Translations under genes and position numbers: made by a program | Source: a bacterium | GTDB taxonomy: Bacteria > Desulfobacterota > Anaeroferrophillalia > Anaeroferrophillales > Tharpellaceae | Length of the DNA: 9,597 bases | Direction: 5' to 3' | NCBI GenBank assembly: GCA_029935295.1 | Contig: JAOZKP010000104.1 | Span: forward strand, 1-9,597 | Shown here: positions 6,932 to 9,597 of the stretch, piece after piece | How positions within the stretch are numbered: the stretch's first letter is position 1 | Layout: every line of letters begins with the position of its first letter | The notes under the pieces: generated by a model | The model's input: the letters and a program-made list of their open reading frames with translations, nothing else | Told to the model about the DNA's origin: nothing | Database searches by the model: none

Positions 6932-6960
6932 TTGACTATTACAGTCCGTTAATGTAGAAT
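6932..6960 (+). promoter_or_regulatory. Sigma70-type promoter of the barrel-cytochrome operon
   Basis: TTGACT (6932-6937) and TAGAAT (6955-6960) are separated by exactly 17 bp, each one base from consensus. The region upstream is AT-rich. Transcription would begin near 6967, giving a leader of about 110 nt before the ATG at 7081. The promoter is bracketed by two copies of TTGCGCC (6916-6922 and 6962-6968). Confidence 0.75.
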
Positions 6961-7010
6961 TTTGCGCCGAATGACAATAAGCAAACTCTAATGTGTCAGC
7001 ACTAGAGCAA

Positions 7011-7051
7011 TCAGCTGCCAGCCTTCACTCTGAAAGCTTCCTGGCAGATGA
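7011..7051 (+). promoter_or_regulatory. Stem-loop in the 5' leader of the barrel gene
   Basis: TCAGCTGCCAG (7011-7021) pairs with CTGGCAGATGA (7041-7051) with one mismatch. The 19-nt loop can form a small inner stem (TTCA 7024-7027 with TGAA 7031-7034). It lies inside the predicted mRNA leader, ending 16 bases before the AAGGA ribosome site at 7068-7072. It could stabilise the transcript or be a cis-regulatory element. No known riboswitch class is recognised and no T-run follows, so it is not a terminator. Confidence 0.45.
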
Positions 7052-7080
7052 CAAACCAAAAACCAAAAAGGACTATTTAG

Positions 7081-8478
7081 ATGGCTGGATTACAATGGCG
7101 ACGACTTAAAATTGTGGTCGGACTGATAATCGGGTGCTGCCTGCTGGCACCCCCCGTTTCAGCTCTGGAGTTGGGCGATGTAGACATAACTCTACACAGC
7201 ACCACTGAGTACAGATTGCAGTGGTCGGACAGCCCGGCAGACTATATGCTAACTGATGAGGATCAGGATCAGGACTTTTTTGAGACCCTCTCTGCCGACT
7301 TCAACTGGCGGGAGCACGGCTTAAGCTTTTCGACCATGATGAGCTATGCTAAAGATCTTGACGGTACCCGCTCCGGATCGATCTTTCAGGACTATACCGA
7401 CAGCCGCGGCGACCATCGCCAGGATTTTGAATGTTATTATGCCTATCTGGAAAAGAGTGGTCTTTTTGATGACGCCCTGACCCTTCGCGCCGGCCGACAA
7501 TACGCTTATGGCGCTGAAAACATTCAATTCGACGGCCTCTGGGCCCGCTACGATGTACCGCAATGGCTCGGCCTTGAAGTTGAAGCCTTCGGCGGTTTGG
7601 TCGTTCAGCATTACAGCGAACTTGGCCCGGACGGCATCGGCGGTGCTAACTTAAGAATCCACCCGCTGACAAATCTCGCTCTGGACCTTAATGCCGTCTT
7701 CTTTGAAGAGACCTCCTGGGAAACCGCTCTCTACTGGCAGCCCTCAGACATATTTAAGGTTCGCAGCCGAGTAGCTTTCATTAACGATCATACCCGCTTT
7801 ATTGACGGCGGCCTTGAAACCACCATCGCCGCCACCGGCACTGTTTTTGACGCTTCATTCTACCGGCGTTATTCAATCGCCTCTAAAGCAGATTTTCTTT
7901 TTGACTTCAGCTATACTCTGGATGAAGCATTAAGCTCTGAGCTGAACCGCCTCTACCTGATGCAGGAAGAGAGTTACATTGAATTTGATCTCCGCTTAAG
8001 CCAGCCGGTCCCCTTCGTTGACGGACTCACCGTCTATGCCCGCTACTGCAACCGCACCCTCTCAGATGATAACGATGAAAACATCTATAATACTGACTTC
8101 CAGCGCATCACTACCGGATTTGACCTGGAAGAGGGTTTCGGGATTAAAGGTTCTCATATCAGTTTAGGCTACAGCAAATGGTGGGAGAAACGTGATAAGT
8201 TCTACGAAGGCGAGTCAACCTCATGGTTTGCTGATATTGAACAGGAGTTCTTTGAAAAACTTGAGTGTTCTCTCTGCTACTACCACAAAACTGAAGACGT
8301 CAACAGTCTGATTGAAAATGAAGCTTCAACCAGTTATCGGGCAGCAGTCGCCTACCAGCTCTGTGAACATTCCCGACTCGAGCTGGCTTACGAATATCAA
8401 CAGGATGACTTTTACGAAGATGAAATCGGAGTAAATCATATCAACTCACTGAACGTAACCTTGGATCTTGACTTTTAA
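7081..8478 (+). CDS. Outer-membrane beta-barrel (porin of a cytochrome conduit)
   Basis: A 465-residue exported protein. The N-terminus has a basic stretch, a hydrophobic core (11-23) and a signal-peptidase site after PPVSA (about residue 28). The mature protein is made of alternating, aromatic-rich beta strands separated by acidic turns (SDSPADYM, DDNDENIYN, EDVNSLIENE) and ends in LDLDF, the terminal phenylalanine expected for Bam-dependent outer-membrane insertion. LRAGRQYAYGAENIQFDGLWARY resembles the strand-turn signature of porin-like barrels near multiheme cytochromes and of alginate-export-type barrels. AAGGA at 7068-7072, eight bases before the ATG, supports the start. A 12-heme lipoprotein gene follows 69 bp later with no terminator between. 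The likely role is a sheath through which the cytochrome passes electrons. Oddities are five cysteines in the mature barrel, including CSLC at 396-399 with no following histidine. An ordinary porin is the main alternative. Confidence 0.85.
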   Translation: MAGLQWRRLKIVVGLIIGCCLLAPPVSALELGDVDITLHSTTEYRLQWSDSPADYMLTDEDQDQDFFETLSADFNWREHGLSFSTMMSYAKDLDGTRSGSIFQDYTDSRGDHRQDFECYYAYLEKSGLFDDALTLRAGRQYAYGAENIQFDGLWARYDVPQWLGLEVEAFGGLVVQHYSELGPDGIGGANLRIHPLTNLALDLNAVFFEETSWETALYWQPSDIFKVRSRVAFINDHTRFIDGGLETTIAATGTVFDASFYRRYSIASKADFLFDFSYTLDEALSSELNRLYLMQEESYIEFDLRLSQPVPFVDGLTVYARYCNRTLSDDNDENIYNTDFQRITTGFDLEEGFGIKGSHISLGYSKWWEKRDKFYEGESTSWFADIEQEFFEKLECSLCYYHKTEDVNSLIENEASTSYRAAVAYQLCEHSRLELAYEYQQDDFYEDEIGVNHINSLNVTLDLDF

Positions 8479-8547
8479 TCACAGCAGAACCTGCAAAACT
8501 GAACTGACGGATCAAAACAAATAACTTTACCATAACGGACATTTTTT

Positions 8548-9450
8548 ATGTGTAAGCAAAAAAAGACATTACTCTGGATAGGACTGGCCGCATTAGTTTT
8601 CGGAGCTCTGATACTCGGGGCCTGCAGATCTTCAGTTGGCCTTAAGTTCAGCCACCGCTTCCATATCGTAGAGCAGGAAGCCAGCTGTGACGACTGTCAC
8701 AAAACCGATGCCGACGGCAACCGGACTGCGGCTACCATGGACACTTGTCAGGAGTGCCATGAATTCGATGTTGATAAGCCCGGCCCCGACTGTCTCCTCT
8801 GCCATACCCCGGACAGTGCTGCTAAGGATTACGAGATTGAAAAAGTGGAAAAATCAGAAGGTTTTACCGACCTGATCTTCAGCCACGAAGTCCATGCTGA
8901 CTTTGACTGCAGTAAATGTCACCAGGCAATCAACAAAGATAAAGACCTTGATGCCGGTCCGGACATGAACTTATGCCTGAAATGTCATAAGAGCGAGGAC
9001 GGCCCGACCGACTGCGAATCCTGCCACAACAAAATTCGTGAAGAAATCAAACCCGAAAGCCACAGTCAGGACTGGGAAAGTAGGCATGGCTTCGCCAGCA
9101 AGCTTTCGACTTCCTGTACTTACTGTCATCCGAATCGCCAGGCTTTCTGTGAAAAGTGTCATAAAACCGAAAAGCCCAAAGATCATAAATTCGGCTGGAA
9201 GACAACGGGTCACGGAGTTGAAGCTACCCATGACCGCCGTCTCTGCACAACCTGTCACACGGCCGGCTACTGTACCGACTGTCACAAGCATCAGGAACCG
9301 GTTTCTCACAAACGCGGTGACTGGATGTCATACCAGCGCGAAAACGGTCACGCTGAAGCAGCCCACCGTAATTTCCGCAGCTGTAACGTCTGCCATGAAA
9401 CCGGTGAGTGTATGAAGTGCCATAAAGGTATAGTTTTACGCAAAAAATAG
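8548..9450 (+). CDS. 12-heme c-type cytochrome lipoprotein
   Basis: A 300-residue protein with twelve CXXCH heme-attachment motifs, starting at C47, C67, C82, C121, C143, C156, C190, C201, C233, C242, C279 and C288: one heme per 25 residues. The N-terminus is a lipoprotein signal (basic start, hydrophobic 8-22, lipobox LGAC with C26), so the mature protein is lipid-anchored, probably in the outer membrane. Hemes 1-6 form two three-heme modules, each opening with FSHxxH (H36/H39 and H113/H116) like cytochrome c7/c3 proteins. Hemes 7-12 form three two-heme units. Additional histidines (172, 180, 213, 222, 228, 254, 268, 273) can serve as distal ligands, so bis-histidine hemes are expected. Co-transcription with the preceding barrel points to a porin-cytochrome electron conduit. 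The ribosome site is weak (ACGGA, 8535-8539). Geobacter OmcB also carries 12 hemes but is far larger, so this is not that protein. Confidence 0.93.
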   Translation: MCKQKKTLLWIGLAALVFGALILGACRSSVGLKFSHRFHIVEQEASCDDCHKTDADGNRTAATMDTCQECHEFDVDKPGPDCLLCHTPDSAAKDYEIEKVEKSEGFTDLIFSHEVHADFDCSKCHQAINKDKDLDAGPDMNLCLKCHKSEDGPTDCESCHNKIREEIKPESHSQDWESRHGFASKLSTSCTYCHPNRQAFCEKCHKTEKPKDHKFGWKTTGHGVEATHDRRLCTTCHTAGYCTDCHKHQEPVSHKRGDWMSYQRENGHAEAAHRNFRSCNVCHETGECMKCHKGIVLRKK

Positions 9451-9502
9451 ATAAACATTGATATAATTTAAGATTTTTTGAGAATTTTACCCATAAAACC
9501 TT

Positions 9503-9507
9503 GGAGG
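9503..9507 (+). promoter_or_regulatory. Ribosome binding site of the truncated last gene
   Basis: GGAGG sits seven bases before the ATG at 9515. It is the strongest Shine-Dalgarno in the window and fixes the start of the last gene, suggesting that this gene is made at a higher level than the barrel and cytochrome upstream. Confidence 0.75.
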
Positions 9508-9514
9508 TAGCTAA

Positions 9515-9597
9515 ATGAAGAAGATTTTACCCATGATTCTGGGCGCTTTACTACTGGCTCTGGTACCGATAATGGCCGCCGCAGCCCATCCCCCGGT
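9515..9597 (+). CDS. N-terminus of an exported protein, cut by the window end
   Basis: Only 27 codons and two bases are present. They encode MKKILPMILGALLLALVPI followed by MAAAAHPP, a classic Sec signal peptide with a probable cleavage site after the alanine run (about residue 24), giving a mature N-terminus beginning HPP. No lipobox cysteine is seen, so it should be a soluble periplasmic or secreted protein. It is too short for ORF prediction but has an excellent ribosome site. It follows the 12-heme cytochrome by 64 bp with no terminator, so it is probably the third gene of the operon. A further multiheme cytochrome is the natural guess from position, but no heme motif lies within the window to prove it. 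Confidence 0.8.
   Translation, partial: MKKILPMILGALLLALVPIMAAAAHPP

Larger units (their letters stand above)
6661..7080. other. 420-bp non-coding regulatory region
   Basis: No credible gene is present on either strand. The first ~150 bp contain nothing notable. The middle (6811-6905) is extremely AT-rich and includes the inverted repeat at 6822-6840. The last ~150 bp contain the promoter and structured leader listed separately. A lone perfect TATAAT occurs at 6899-6904 but has no suitable -35 element. Confidence 0.7.

Noticed and set aside
7081..8478. Assignment of the barrel to MtrB or another named conduit protein
   Set aside because: It is much shorter than MtrB and lacks the N-terminal CXXC; similarity is limited to general barrel features, so no gene symbol is given.
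9038..9415. 125-codon + strand frame inside the cytochrome gene
   Set aside because: It is a shifted reading of a gene with 12 intact CXXCH motifs; its composition is dominated by out-of-frame heme codons.

Overview
The window reads as chromosome of a Gram-negative anaerobe, most likely a Desulfobacterota/Desulfuromonadota-type (deltaproteobacterial) organism. This is inferred from an outer-membrane beta-barrel gene followed by a very heme-dense 12-CXXCH lipoprotein cytochrome, an arrangement typical of metal-reducing and syntrophic deltaproteobacteria. All recognisable genes are on the + strand. I see no rRNA, tRNA, CRISPR array, transposase or integrase.

Region 1 (6-5987) is a tightly packed cluster of six genes: a HEAT-like helical-repeat protein (5' end possibly outside the window), an Hsp70/actin-fold protein with eroded nucleotide-binding loops, a 61-residue four-cysteine protein overlapping the Hsp70 stop codon, a Ycf46-type AAA+ ATPase with intact motifs, a DUF1257 (Ycf35-type) protein and a DUF2997 protein. 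Ycf46, Ycf35/DUF1257 and DUF2997 are best known from cyanobacteria and plastids and have no settled biochemical function. Their linkage here to a divergent Hsp70-like protein and a HEAT scaffold suggests a multi-protein remodelling or quality-control machine. This is the best candidate in the window for an undescribed system.

Region 2 (5988-6660) holds an AT-rich spacer with a candidate TTGACA promoter, a 139-residue protein of unknown family with two predicted membrane segments, and a clear intrinsic terminator at 6633-6659 that closes the block.

Region 3 (6661-7080) is a 420-bp non-coding regulatory stretch. It contains a perfect 8-bp inverted repeat, a good sigma70-like promoter (TTGACT, 17 bp, TAGAAT) flanked by TTGCGCC direct repeats, and a leader of about 110 nt that can fold into a long stem-loop.

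Region 4 (7081-9597) is an electron-transfer operon: a 465-residue outer-membrane beta-barrel, a 300-residue lipoprotein with 12 c-type heme motifs in a 2x3 + 3x2 repeat layout, and the first 27 codons of another exported protein cut by the window end. Together these look like a compact porin-cytochrome conduit moving electrons across the outer membrane. No sequence search was possible, so family assignments rest on motifs read by eye.
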